Shown: one piece after another, positions 42,750 through 51,072 of the stretch
Layout: each line of letters begins with the position of its first letter
How positions within the stretch are numbered: the stretch's first letter is position 1
DNA from: an uncultured Hyphomonas sp.
GTDB taxonomy: Bacteria; Pseudomonadota; Alphaproteobacteria; Caulobacterales; Hyphomonadaceae
Assembly (NCBI RefSeq): GCF_963678875.1
Contig: NZ_OY787456.1
Coordinates: forward strand, 186,001 to 250,000
Direction of reading: 5' to 3'
Length of the DNA: 64,000 bases
Made by a program: the position numbers and the translations under genes
The notes under the pieces: generated by a model
Database searches by the model: none
Told to the model about the DNA's origin: nothing
Seen by the model: the letters and a program-made list of their open reading frames with translations, nothing else

Positions 42750-44267
42750 ATGATGCCGAAACCGCTCGCCAACATCGCTCCGAATACGTTCGAGTTCGAA
42801 GTGCTGCCACTGGTGAAACCGACAGGTTTTCGCGAATATGATGCCCGCTGGTGGTTCAATGGGATCGGCAAGGAAAAAGCCCCGGAACTGAACCTGACGG
42901 GTGTTCAGGCCCTCGGTCTCGGCATGGCGACGCTGTTTCATGAACTGGGTGTCGAGCCGAAAGTGGTGACCGGCCACGATTTCCGCTCCATCAGCCAGCC
43001 AATCAAGAATGCGCTGATCCTGGGCCTCACACAGGGCGGATGCGAAGTCATGGATGTCGGCCTGGCCTTGTCGCCGATGGTGTACTGGAGCCAGTTCGAA
43101 CTGGATGCGCCTTGCTGCGCCATGGTCACCGCCAGCCATAACGAGAATGGCTGGACGGGCGTGAAAATGGGCGCCAACAAGCCGCTGACCTTCGGTCCGG
43201 AAGAAATGGGCCGCCTCAAGGAAATCGTCATGGGCGGCGCCTTTGTCGAGCGCGAAGGCGGCAAGCACTACCGTATTGAAGGCATTCGCGAGAAATATAT
43301 CGCGTCCGTCTCTGATGGCGTGAAACTGTCCCGTCCGCTGCGCGTGATCGCAGCCTGCGGTAACGGCACGGCGGGCGCCTTTGCGCCGGACGCGCTGCGC
43401 GCCATGGGCGCCGACGTCATTGAGATGGACTGCAATCTCGACATGACCTTCCCGAAATACAATCCGAATCCGGAAGATTCCGAAATGCTGCACGCGATGG
43501 CAGCCGCTGTGAAAGAGCACGGCGCGGACGTCGCGCTGGGCTTCGACGGGGACGGGGACCGCTGCGGCGTTGTCGATAATACGGGCGAGGAAATCTTCGC
43601 CGACAAGATCGGCCTGATGCTGGCCCGCGACCTGTCGAAACAGTATCCGAATGCGAAATTCGTGGTCGATGTGAAATCGACCGGCCTCTACAAGACCGAT
43701 CCCGTGCTGAAGGAAAACGGCGCGACGGTTGATTATTTCAAGACGGGCCACTCCTACATCAAGCGCCGCACGACCGAGCTTGGCGCGCTGGCAGGCTTTG
43801 AAAAATCCGGCCACTTCTTCTTCCGCCCGCCGATCGGGCTCGGCTATGACTGCGGCCTCGTTGCCGCCAAGGCCGTGTTGCAGATGCTGGACCGGAACCC
43901 TGACAAGACCATGGCTGATCTCAAGGGCGAACTGGGCACGGCCTGGACGTCGCTCACGATGTCGCCGCACTGCGATGACGAAACCAAGTACGGCATCGTC
44001 GACAAGATGGTCGAAGAGTACAAAGGCCTGAACGGCACGGAGATTCTCGGCCGCAAGGTGGTCGACGTGAACACGGTCAACGGCGCCCGCGTGACACTGG
44101 AAGACGGCTCCTGGGTGCTGGTGCGGGCGTCATCCAACAAGCCGGAACTGGTCGTCGTGGTCGAATCCATGGCCAGCGACGCCGACATGAAGGACCTCTT
44201 CCACAAGGAAGTGAAGCCGCGCCTCGGCAAGCATCCGGAAGTCGGTGCCTACAATCAGGAAATCTGA
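42750..44267 (+). CDS. Phosphomannomutase/phosphoglucomutase
   Basis: A 505-residue alpha-D-phosphohexomutase that interconverts hexose 1- and 6-phosphates for sugar-nucleotide synthesis. ATG 42750 is chosen (GGAG ten bases upstream); a GTG at 42711 would add 13 residues. The catalytic phosphoserine is Ser129 in VTASHNENGW, the metal site DGDGDR is at 266-271, and KTGHSYIKRR and the phosphate-binding end RASSNKPEL are present. It resembles the ManB/AlgC type. With ugd nearby it would supply envelope polysaccharide precursors. Confidence 0.9.
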   Translation: MMPKPLANIAPNTFEFEVLPLVKPTGFREYDARWWFNGIGKEKAPELNLTGVQALGLGMATLFHELGVEPKVVTGHDFRSISQPIKNALILGLTQGGCEVMDVGLALSPMVYWSQFELDAPCCAMVTASHNENGWTGVKMGANKPLTFGPEEMGRLKEIVMGGAFVEREGGKHYRIEGIREKYIASVSDGVKLSRPLRVIAACGNGTAGAFAPDALRAMGADVIEMDCNLDMTFPKYNPNPEDSEMLHAMAAAVKEHGADVALGFDGDGDRCGVVDNTGEEIFADKIGLMLARDLSKQYPNAKFVVDVKSTGLYKTDPVLKENGATVDYFKTGHSYIKRRTTELGALAGFEKSGHFFFRPPIGLGYDCGLVAAKAVLQMLDRNPDKTMADLKGELGTAWTSLTMSPHCDDETKYGIVDKMVEEYKGLNGTEILGRKVVDVNTVNGARVTLEDGSWVLVRASSNKPELVVVVESMASDADMKDLFHKEVKPRLGKHPEVGAYNQEI

Positions 44268-44295
44268 TCCGCTGTCCCTGATCGACAGCCGCTGA

Positions 44296-44931
44296 TCAAC
44301 TTCCGGCGGGCGGCATTCCCATTTCGGCCCCTGCAGCATCATCGAGGTCTCCGGCACGCTTCCAGGCGGGCCGGGCTTCGAGGCGGCTCCAATAGGCTGC
44401 CAGGGCATCGTGCGCCGGCATGGACCCGAATTGCAGTCCCCAGCCGATTTGTGCGCCGAGATAGACGTCCACAGCGGTGAATGTGTCGCCGCAAAGATAG
44501 GGCGTCTCCGAAACCGCCTTGATCAGGACAGCGAACATGTCGTCGAAATCGCCGTAGCCGGCCATCATTTTCCGGTCTTCCGGCACACTGAATCCGAGCG
44601 CCCGGTTGGTGACGGCGGATTCGACCGGCCCGGCGCCGAAGAACATCCAGCGGTAATAGGCCCCGCGTTTGTCGACGGGAGGCGCGAGCCCGGCCTCCGG
44701 GAAGGCATCCGCCAGATAGGCGCAGATCGCGGCGCATTCGGTCACCACCTGATCGCCATGCACGATGGCCGGAACCTTGCCCATCGGGTTGATGGAGAGG
44801 TATTCCGGCGCTTTCATCGTACCGCCATAGGTCAGGTATTCCACCTCATAGGGCGCGCCGACCTCTTCCAGCATCCAGCGGGCAATCCGGCCGCGCGACA
44901 TCGGGTTCGTATACAATTTCAGACTGGTCAT
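44296..44931 (-). CDS. Glutathione S-transferase
   Basis: A 211-residue cytosolic GST. The N-terminal thioredoxin-like domain begins KLYTNPMSRGRIARWMLEE (5-23), with Ser13 at the likely catalytic position, and ends with the glutathione-binding NPMGKVPAIVHG (about 48-59). The C-terminal domain is all-helical (CGDTFTAVDVYLGA). It acts on electrophiles using glutathione; the substrate is unknown. It is convergent with the mutase gene (28-bp gap) and divergent from ugd. Confidence 0.87.
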   Translation of the reverse strand: MTSLKLYTNPMSRGRIARWMLEEVGAPYEVEYLTYGGTMKAPEYLSINPMGKVPAIVHGDQVVTECAAICAYLADAFPEAGLAPPVDKRGAYYRWMFFGAGPVESAVTNRALGFSVPEDRKMMAGYGDFDDMFAVLIKAVSETPYLCGDTFTAVDVYLGAQIGWGLQFGSMPAHDALAAYWSRLEARPAWKRAGDLDDAAGAEMGMPPAGS

Positions 44932-45100
44932 GCGCCCCTCCGCTTGTTCACGTTTTGATCTAGTCTCTTGTGGGTGGGCGAGTCAATCGGGAATCCGCGC
45001 GGCTGAAACTGCCGGACCCGCAGTCATGCCCTCTTGACCTTGCGGCACAAAAATCGCACCCCTCCGCCCAGTTTATACTGGCAGAATCGAGGGTCACCCC

Positions 45101-46411
45101 ATGCGCGTTGCGATGATTGGCACAGGCTATGTGGGGCTTGTTTCCGGCGCCTGCTTTGCAGACTTTGGCCATACGGTGACCTGTGTCGACAAGGATGCAA
45201 CCAAGATCGAGAAGCTGAAGGCCGGCATCATGCCGATCTACGAGCCGGGTCTCGATGATCTGGTGGCGAAGAATGTCGAGGAAGAGCGCCTGTTCTTCAC
45301 GACCGATCCGGCAGAAGCCATCCGTGACGCCGACGCCGTCTTCATCGCGGTCGGCACGCCGTCCCGCCGGGGTGATGGCCATGCGGACCTGTCCTATGTC
45401 TATGGCGCCGCTGAAGAGATCGCCCAGCTGATGGACGGCTTCACCGTCGTGGTCACCAAGTCCACCGTACCGGTCGGCACCGGTGACGAGGTGGAAGAGA
45501 TCCTCCGCAAGACACGCCCCGATGGCGATTTCGCTGTCGTGTCCAATCCGGAATTCCTGCGCGAAGGCGCGGCCATCAAGGACTTCAAGATTCCGGACCG
45601 TGTGGTCGTCGGGACCGAAGACGAGCGCGCCCGCCAGGTGATGAAGGAACTCTACCGTCCGCTCTTCCTGAACGAGACCCCGATCCTGTTCACCGCGCGC
45701 CGGACATCCGAGCTGATCAAATACGCCGCCAACGCCTTCCTCGCCGTGAAGATCACCTTCATCAACGAGATGGCAGACCTTTGCGAGAAGGTCGGCGCGA
45801 ACGTGCAGGAAGTGTCCCGCGGGATCGGCCTCGACGGCCGCATCGGCTCGAAGTTCCTGAATGCGGGCCCCGGCTATGGCGGTTCCTGCTTCCCGAAAGA
45901 CACGCTGGCCCTGACCAAGACCGCGAACGACTATGGGAGCCCGGTCCGCATCGTCGACACAGTGGTCGAGGTGAACGCCGCCCGCAAGAAGGCGATGGCC
46001 GGCAAGGTGATCGCCGCGATGGGCGGAGATGTCAGCGGCAAGACGATCGGCGTGCTTGGCCTCGCCTTCAAGCAGAATACCGACGACATGCGCGACGCGC
46101 CGAGCCTTGACATCCTGCCGGCGCTGCAAGCGGCTGGTGCGACGATCAAGGCCTACGATCCGGAAGCGATGACCGAAGCCAGCCACCTGCTGACGGACAT
46201 CCAGTTCGCCAAGAACGCCTATGAAGCCGCCGAGGGGGCCGATGCCCTCGTCATCGTGACAGAATGGGACCAGTTCCGCGCCCTCGATCTCGAGCGCATC
46301 AAGGCTGCGCTGAAGAGCAATGTCGTGGTAGACCTGCGGAACATCTATTCGCCGGAAGACATGGCCGCAAAAGGCTTCGCCTACACTTCCATCGGCCGTC
46401 CGGCCGTCTGA
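45101..46411 (+). CDS. ugd: UDP-glucose 6-dehydrogenase
   Basis: A 436-residue NAD-dependent enzyme that oxidises UDP-glucose to UDP-glucuronate, a precursor for polysaccharides. The Rossmann motif GTGYVG is at 7-12. The active site Cys263 lies in GYGGSCFPKD. ESTVPVGTGD-like KSTVPVGTGDE and the dimer helix NPEFLREGAAIKD are present. GAGGG lies seven bases before the ATG. It is 31 bp ahead of fsa and probably co-transcribed with it. Confidence 0.95.
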   Translation: MRVAMIGTGYVGLVSGACFADFGHTVTCVDKDATKIEKLKAGIMPIYEPGLDDLVAKNVEEERLFFTTDPAEAIRDADAVFIAVGTPSRRGDGHADLSYVYGAAEEIAQLMDGFTVVVTKSTVPVGTGDEVEEILRKTRPDGDFAVVSNPEFLREGAAIKDFKIPDRVVVGTEDERARQVMKELYRPLFLNETPILFTARRTSELIKYAANAFLAVKITFINEMADLCEKVGANVQEVSRGIGLDGRIGSKFLNAGPGYGGSCFPKDTLALTKTANDYGSPVRIVDTVVEVNAARKKAMAGKVIAAMGGDVSGKTIGVLGLAFKQNTDDMRDAPSLDILPALQAAGATIKAYDPEAMTEASHLLTDIQFAKNAYEAAEGADALVIVTEWDQFRALDLERIKAALKSNVVVDLRNIYSPEDMAAKGFAYTSIGRPAV

Positions 46412-46441
46412 TCTGCCCCCTGCCATCCAAGGACAGAACCC

Positions 46442-47092
46442 ATGAAATTCTTTGTAGATACCGCGAACACTGACGACATTGCAGAACTCGCCGCGACCGG
46501 CCTGATCGATGGCGTCACCACCAACCCGTCGCTGATTGCCAAGGCCGGCCGGCCGTTCACTGACGTGATCAAGGAGATCTGCGACCTGGTTGAAGGCCCG
46601 GTCAGCGCCGAAGTCGTCGCCACCGACTATGACGGCATGATCAGCGAAGGCCGCAAGCTGGCCACGATCGCCGAAAACGTCGCCGTGAAACTGCCGCTCA
46701 CCTGGGATGGCCTCAAGGCCTGCAAGACGCTGACCGGCGAAGGCACGATGGTGAACGTCACGCTCTGCTTCTCGGCCAATCAGGCGCTGCTCGCCGCCAA
46801 GGCAGGCGCGACCTTCATCTCGCCTTTCATCGGCCGGCTCGACGACATCAATCTGGACGGCATGGAGCTGATCTCCGACATCCGCCAGATCTATGACAAC
46901 TACCTGTTCGACACCGAGATCCTGGCGGCCTCCATCCGTACGGCGAACCATGTGAAGGACTCGGCGCTGGCGGGCGCAGACGTCGCGACCATGCCGCCGA
47001 ACGTGATCAAGACGCTCGCCACCCATCCGTTGACGGATAAAGGCCTCGCAGCCTTCCTCGCCGATGCTGAAAAGGCTGGCATCAAGGTCTGA
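46442..47092 (+). CDS. fsa: Transaldolase-like / fructose-6-phosphate aldolase
   Basis: A 216-residue class I aldolase barrel of the small transaldolase (TalC/FSA) group. Opening MKFFVDTANTDDI, TTNPS (26-30), and the Schiff-base Lys83 in VAVKLPLTWDG are diagnostic. It may run transaldolase in the pentose phosphate pathway or cleave fructose-6-phosphate; Fsa and TalC are hard to separate on sequence alone. GGACAGAACCC lies before the start. It is 31 bp after ugd and five bases before thiD. Confidence 0.88.
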   Translation: MKFFVDTANTDDIAELAATGLIDGVTTNPSLIAKAGRPFTDVIKEICDLVEGPVSAEVVATDYDGMISEGRKLATIAENVAVKLPLTWDGLKACKTLTGEGTMVNVTLCFSANQALLAAKAGATFISPFIGRLDDINLDGMELISDIRQIYDNYLFDTEILAASIRTANHVKDSALAGADVATMPPNVIKTLATHPLTDKGLAAFLADAEKAGIKV

Positions 47093-47097
47093 TCCGC

Positions 47098-47916
47098 ATG
47101 ACCGAGGCGCAAGGTCCTCAGGGCAGGGTCCTCATCATCGCCGGATCGGATTCCGGCGGCGGGGCCGGCATCCAGGCTGACATCAAGTCAGTCACACTGC
47201 TTGGCGGTTACGCCATGACGGCTGTGACGGCGATCACCATTCAGGACACGAAGGGCGTGCACGGCGTTTGGCCCGTGCCGCTTCAGGCGGTGACTGACCA
47301 GATGCGGGTGACGCTGACGGATATCGGCGCCGACGCGATCAAGACCGGCATGCTGGGCAGCGCCGCGCTGGTCGAAGCGGTGGCTGAATGCCTTTCCGAA
47401 TATGCACAGATGATCCCGCGTGTGATCGATCCGGTGATGGTGGCCACATCCGGCCACCGGCTGGTCGATACCAAAAGCGTCGATGCTATCCGCTCGGAAC
47501 TCGTGCCCCGCGCCCGGCTCGTCACGCCGAATGCGCCCGAAGCAGAAGTGCTGACCGGCAAGGCTGTCGAATCCGTTGATGGCCAGCGCCGCGCCGCCGA
47601 AAAGCTGCTCGAGCTTGGCGCCAATGGCGCCCTGGTGAAGGGCGGGCATATTGCGGGCAACAAGGTCACCGATGTGCTGCAGACGACGACCGGTGAATGG
47701 ATCTTCGAAAGCGCGCGCATCGATACGACGTCCACGCATGGAACCGGCTGCACGCTGGCCTCTGCCATCGCGGCCCTGCTGGGACAAGGCGAAAGCGTCC
47801 CCGATGCCGTCGAACAAGGACGCGACTACCTGATGGGCGCAATCCGCTCCGCGAAAGGTTTCGGCCGGGGCGCCGGGCCGGTTCATCATGGCTGGGTGCT
47901 GGACGAGGACGAATAG
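47098..47916 (+). CDS. thiD: Hydroxymethylpyrimidine kinase / phosphomethylpyrimidine kinase
   Basis: A 272-residue ribokinase-fold enzyme adding two phosphates to HMP in thiamine biosynthesis. GSDSGGGAGIQADIKSV (about 17-33) is the ThiD signature. GMLGSAALVEAVA, DPVMVATSGHRLVD and the anion-hole GTGCTLASAIA complete it. It starts five bases after fsa, so the two share a transcript. Other thi genes are not in the window. The C-terminal GRGAGPVHHG is normal. Confidence 0.93.
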   Translation: MTEAQGPQGRVLIIAGSDSGGGAGIQADIKSVTLLGGYAMTAVTAITIQDTKGVHGVWPVPLQAVTDQMRVTLTDIGADAIKTGMLGSAALVEAVAECLSEYAQMIPRVIDPVMVATSGHRLVDTKSVDAIRSELVPRARLVTPNAPEAEVLTGKAVESVDGQRRAAEKLLELGANGALVKGGHIAGNKVTDVLQTTTGEWIFESARIDTTSTHGTGCTLASAIAALLGQGESVPDAVEQGRDYLMGAIRSAKGFGRGAGPVHHGWVLDEDE

Positions 47917-48001
47917 CCGGTCTCAACGATCCATCAGAAAAGATCGATTTGCCGTCTGCAGAGAGTGTGGCAAAGGAAGCGCCCCGAAACAGGAGGCGCT
48001 C

Positions 48002-48820
48002 ATGCCGAAACTGCCATTCTACCAGATCGATGCTTTTGCCTCGCGGCCGTTCGAGGGAAACCAGGCCTGCGTGATGCCGCTGGAGGACTTCCTTCCGGAT
48101 GCGGTGCTTCAGGCGATCGCGGCGGAGAACAATGTCGCCGAGACGGCTTATCTGGTTCACAAGGGCGGGAACACCTGGTCGCTGCGCTGGTTCACCCCGG
48201 CGGTGGAAGTGCCGCTGTGCGGTCACGCGACGCTGGCGAGTGCGCATGTGCTGTTTGAGGAGCGGAGCTTTGCCGGTGAGGCGATCCATTTCGAGACGGT
48301 CCACTCCGGGACGTTGGTCGTGCGCCGATTGGCAGATGGCCGGCTGGAAATGGATTTTCCGTGCGGGCCGGTGCAGGAAATTTCGGTGACGGATGACGTC
48401 GCCGAAGCGCTCGGCGCCCGGCCGGTTCAGGCATGGGGCGGCATGTTCTATGCGGCGCGATTCGAGACACCGGAAGATGTGAATGCCCTGAAGCCTGACC
48501 AGAAGGCACTGAAAGACCTGGGAGTTCCCGGCGAAGGCTGGGAGCGCGGTAATTTCGGATGCTTCGCTGCGGGTGGGGATGGTGTGGACGTGACCAGCCG
48601 CTTCTTCGCTCCGGGCAGCGGGATCGACGAAGACCCGGCCACCGGCAGCTGGCACACGATGCTTGCCCGCGTGATGAGCGAGCGTTTCGGGAAGTCAGCC
48701 CTCAAGTGTCACCAGGCCTATCCGGGGCGAGGAGCTTTCCTGGATACCAAACTGGAAGGTGACCGCGTGAAACTGATCGGTTCGTCCGTGACCGTGATCG
48801 AAGGCAGTTTCACGCTCTAG
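48002..48820 (+). CDS. PhzF family phenazine-biosynthesis-like protein
   Basis: A 272-residue diaminopimelate epimerase-fold enzyme. ATG 48002 is preferred over earlier starts within the frame; ACAGGAGGCGCTC precedes it. Opening FYQIDAFASRPFEGNQACVM and catalytic Glu47 in NNVAETAYL are PhzF hallmarks, with the second-half repeat GSGIDEDPATGSWH (about 204-217). PhzF isomerises DHHA in phenazine pathways, but the widespread family members, like this one, have unknown isomerase targets. No phenazine genes are near. Confidence 0.87.
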   Translation: MPKLPFYQIDAFASRPFEGNQACVMPLEDFLPDAVLQAIAAENNVAETAYLVHKGGNTWSLRWFTPAVEVPLCGHATLASAHVLFEERSFAGEAIHFETVHSGTLVVRRLADGRLEMDFPCGPVQEISVTDDVAEALGARPVQAWGGMFYAARFETPEDVNALKPDQKALKDLGVPGEGWERGNFGCFAAGGDGVDVTSRFFAPGSGIDEDPATGSWHTMLARVMSERFGKSALKCHQAYPGRGAFLDTKLEGDRVKLIGSSVTVIEGSFTL

Positions 48821-48826
48821 GCGGCG

Positions 48827-49405
48827 CTATTCTGCTCCCCACGGCGCAGGCGGCGGGTCGACAGGTTCTGACGTGTCGAATTCTATGCGGAAGAAACGGC
48901 CGGGGCGTTCCAGTTCATAGGCGAAGAGACTGTGGCTGGGGCGCACTTCCACGGCCCAGATATTCTCTTTCGACTGAGGAATGCCGGACGTATCGAACAG
49001 GGCTTTCGTCGCCTCGTCTGCCGGGAAGTTCAGGCGGCTGCCGCTGAAGCGGTCATCCCGCGTGCCGCCATAGCCGGTCAGCGCGTCGAAGCTGCCGTCT
49101 TCATGACGGTGCTCGTGATGCAGGGCCAGGCGGTCGCCGTCCCGGTGGATCACCCAGATACGTGAGCGGTCTTCGCCGACATGCAGCGGAATGCGGATTT
49201 CGTCCTTCGTGCAGGAACGGACGTGCATGACGATGCGCTGCGCGCGCCAGGCATCGTCCTGCAGGTCTTCGCTGACGATCCTGCCTTCGAACGCCTTGCC
49301 GCAAAGGGCGGACAAGCGCTGCATGAACTCCGATTCCTGAAGCGTCGGCTGGCTGCACGCAGAAACGAGCATCAGGGCCGCGGCGGAGAGAAGACGAACG
49401 CGCAT
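48827..49405 (-). CDS. Lipoprotein of unknown function
   Basis: A 192-residue protein with a signal peptide ending in lipobox VSAC (Cys17), so probably a lipoprotein. Conserved-looking blocks are LCGKAFEGRIVSEDLQDD (about 34-51) and GSFDALTGYGGTRDD. It resembles a hypothetical family found next to purH in alphaproteobacteria, but I cannot name a domain. It starts 11 bp after the purH stop, so it may be co-transcribed. The C-terminus is Pro-rich. Confidence 0.75.
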   Translation of the reverse strand: MRVRLLSAAALMLVSACSQPTLQESEFMQRLSALCGKAFEGRIVSEDLQDDAWRAQRIVMHVRSCTKDEIRIPLHVGEDRSRIWVIHRDGDRLALHHEHRHEDGSFDALTGYGGTRDDRFSGSRLNFPADEATKALFDTSGIPQSKENIWAVEVRPSHSLFAYELERPGRFFRIEFDTSEPVDPPPAPWGAE

Positions 49406-49415
49406 CGGGCCGGGC

Positions 49416-51017
49416 CTAGTGACGGAAGTGGCGCATGCCGGTGAACACCATGGCGAGGCCGGCTTCGTCGGCAGCTGCGATCACTTCGTCGTCGCGGATG
49501 GAGCCGCCCGGCTGGATCACGGCACTGGCGCCAGCGGAGGCCGCCTGCAGCAGGCCATCCGGGAAGGGGAAGAAGGCGTCGGATGCGGCGACGCAGCCTT
49601 TGGTCTTCGGCTCGGCCCAGCCAGCCACTTCGGCGGCATCCTCTGCCTTGCGGGCGGCGATGCGAGCCGAGTCGATGCGGCTCATCTGGCCGGCGCCGAT
49701 CCCGACGGTTGCGCCATCCTTGGCGTAGACGATCGTGTTGGACTTCACATGCTTGGCGACGCGCCAGGCGAATAGCATGTCTTCCAGTTCCTGATCGGTC
49801 GGGGCTTTCTTGGTGACGATCTTCAGGTCGGCCTTTGTGATGCGGCCGAAGTCGCGGTCCTGCATCAGGAAGCCGCCTGCGACGGTCTTGACGAACCGTC
49901 CGGCAGCGGCCGGGTCCGGCAGGCCTTCCGTAATCAGGAGGCGGAGGTTTTTCTTCTTCGCAAACACGGCTTCGGCGGCTTCATCGGCGCCGGGCGCGAT
50001 GACGACTTCGGTGAAGATCTGGGAGATCTCTTTCGCCGTCTCTTCGTCGAGCGCGCGGTTGAGCGCCACGATGCCGCCGAAGGCAGAGGTCGAGTCGCAG
50101 GCAAGCGCCGCGCGGTAGGCCTCGATGATGCTGGACCCTTGCGCCACGCCGCACGGATTGGCGTGCTTGATGATGGCGACGGCGGGTGTCTCAGCGCCCA
50201 GTTCGCCGATCAGTTCGTAAGCAGCATCGGTGTCGTTGATATTGTTGTAGGAGAGTTCCTTGCCCTGCAGCTGTTTCGCCGTGGCCACGCCGGGGCGCTG
50301 TTCGCCGGTGACGTAGAAGGCAGCCTTCTGGTGCGGGTTTTCGCCATAGCGCAGGGATTGCTGGAGCTTGCCGCCAAGCGCGGCCCAATCCGGCGCGGTT
50401 TCGCCAAGTTGTTCGGCGTACCAGCTTGAGATCGCGGCGTCATAGGCCGCTGTGCGGGCATAGGTCTTGGCGGCGAGCTTGCGGCAGAGTGCGACGGAGA
50501 CTTCGCCGTCATTGGCGTCCATCTCTTCCAGCACCTTGTCGACATCGCCGCCATCGGTGCACACCGCGACGAAGGCACCGTTCTTGGCCGCCGCGCGCAG
50601 CATGGCCGGGCCACCAATGTCGATATTCTCGATGCAGGTTTCGAAATCTGCTCCGGAGGCCACGGTGGCTTCGAACGGGTAGAGATTGACGTAGATCAGG
50701 TCGATGGCGCCGATGCCGTGGGTTTCGGCGTCTTTCACGTGGCTGGGATTGTCGCGCAGGTAGAGCAGGCCGCCATGCACCGCCGGATGCAGCGTCTTCA
50801 CCCGACCATCCATCATTTCCGGGAAACCCGTCAGGTCCGCGACGTCCTTCACCTCAAGACCGGCTTCCTTGAGAAGTTTCGACGTGCCGCCGGTCGAGAC
50901 CAGTTCCACACCCTTTTCCGCCAGGCGCTTCGCTTGTTCCACAAGGCCTGTTTTGTCGGAAACGGACAGGAGGGCACGGCGAATACGGACGGGGGCTCCG
51001 CTGGCGGCGTCGGACAT
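49416..51017 (-). CDS. purH: Bifunctional AICAR formyltransferase / IMP cyclohydrolase
   Basis: A 533-residue enzyme for the last two steps of IMP synthesis. The N-terminal MGS-like cyclohydrolase domain has VSDKTGLVEQAKRL (about 18-31) and TGGTSKLLKEAG. The transformylase domain has LRYGENPHQKAA, GKELSYNNINDTDAA and the KHANPCG active site (His-bearing loop). Near the end, DAFFPFPDG and QPGGSIRDDEV are standard. It follows the FlaA1-like gene by 55 bp. Linkage of heparinase and purH is known in alphaproteobacteria. Confidence 0.95.
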   Translation of the reverse strand: MSDAASGAPVRIRRALLSVSDKTGLVEQAKRLAEKGVELVSTGGTSKLLKEAGLEVKDVADLTGFPEMMDGRVKTLHPAVHGGLLYLRDNPSHVKDAETHGIGAIDLIYVNLYPFEATVASGADFETCIENIDIGGPAMLRAAAKNGAFVAVCTDGGDVDKVLEEMDANDGEVSVALCRKLAAKTYARTAAYDAAISSWYAEQLGETAPDWAALGGKLQQSLRYGENPHQKAAFYVTGEQRPGVATAKQLQGKELSYNNINDTDAAYELIGELGAETPAVAIIKHANPCGVAQGSSIIEAYRAALACDSTSAFGGIVALNRALDEETAKEISQIFTEVVIAPGADEAAEAVFAKKKNLRLLITEGLPDPAAAGRFVKTVAGGFLMQDRDFGRITKADLKIVTKKAPTDQELEDMLFAWRVAKHVKSNTIVYAKDGATVGIGAGQMSRIDSARIAARKAEDAAEVAGWAEPKTKGCVAASDAFFPFPDGLLQAASAGASAVIQPGGSIRDDEVIAAADEAGLAMVFTGMRHFRH

Positions 51018-51072
51018 GGGCTAGGTCTCCAGGATTTCGTTGCCGCGCGAGGTAGCACGGCAGGGCAGGGCG

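Noticed and set aside
44960..47026. Minus-strand open frame opposite ugd and fsa
   Set aside because: Antisense shadow of two well-supported genes.
48002..48820. Phenazine biosynthesis
   Set aside because: A single PhzF-family protein without phzA-G genes; the family is broad and mostly unrelated to phenazines.
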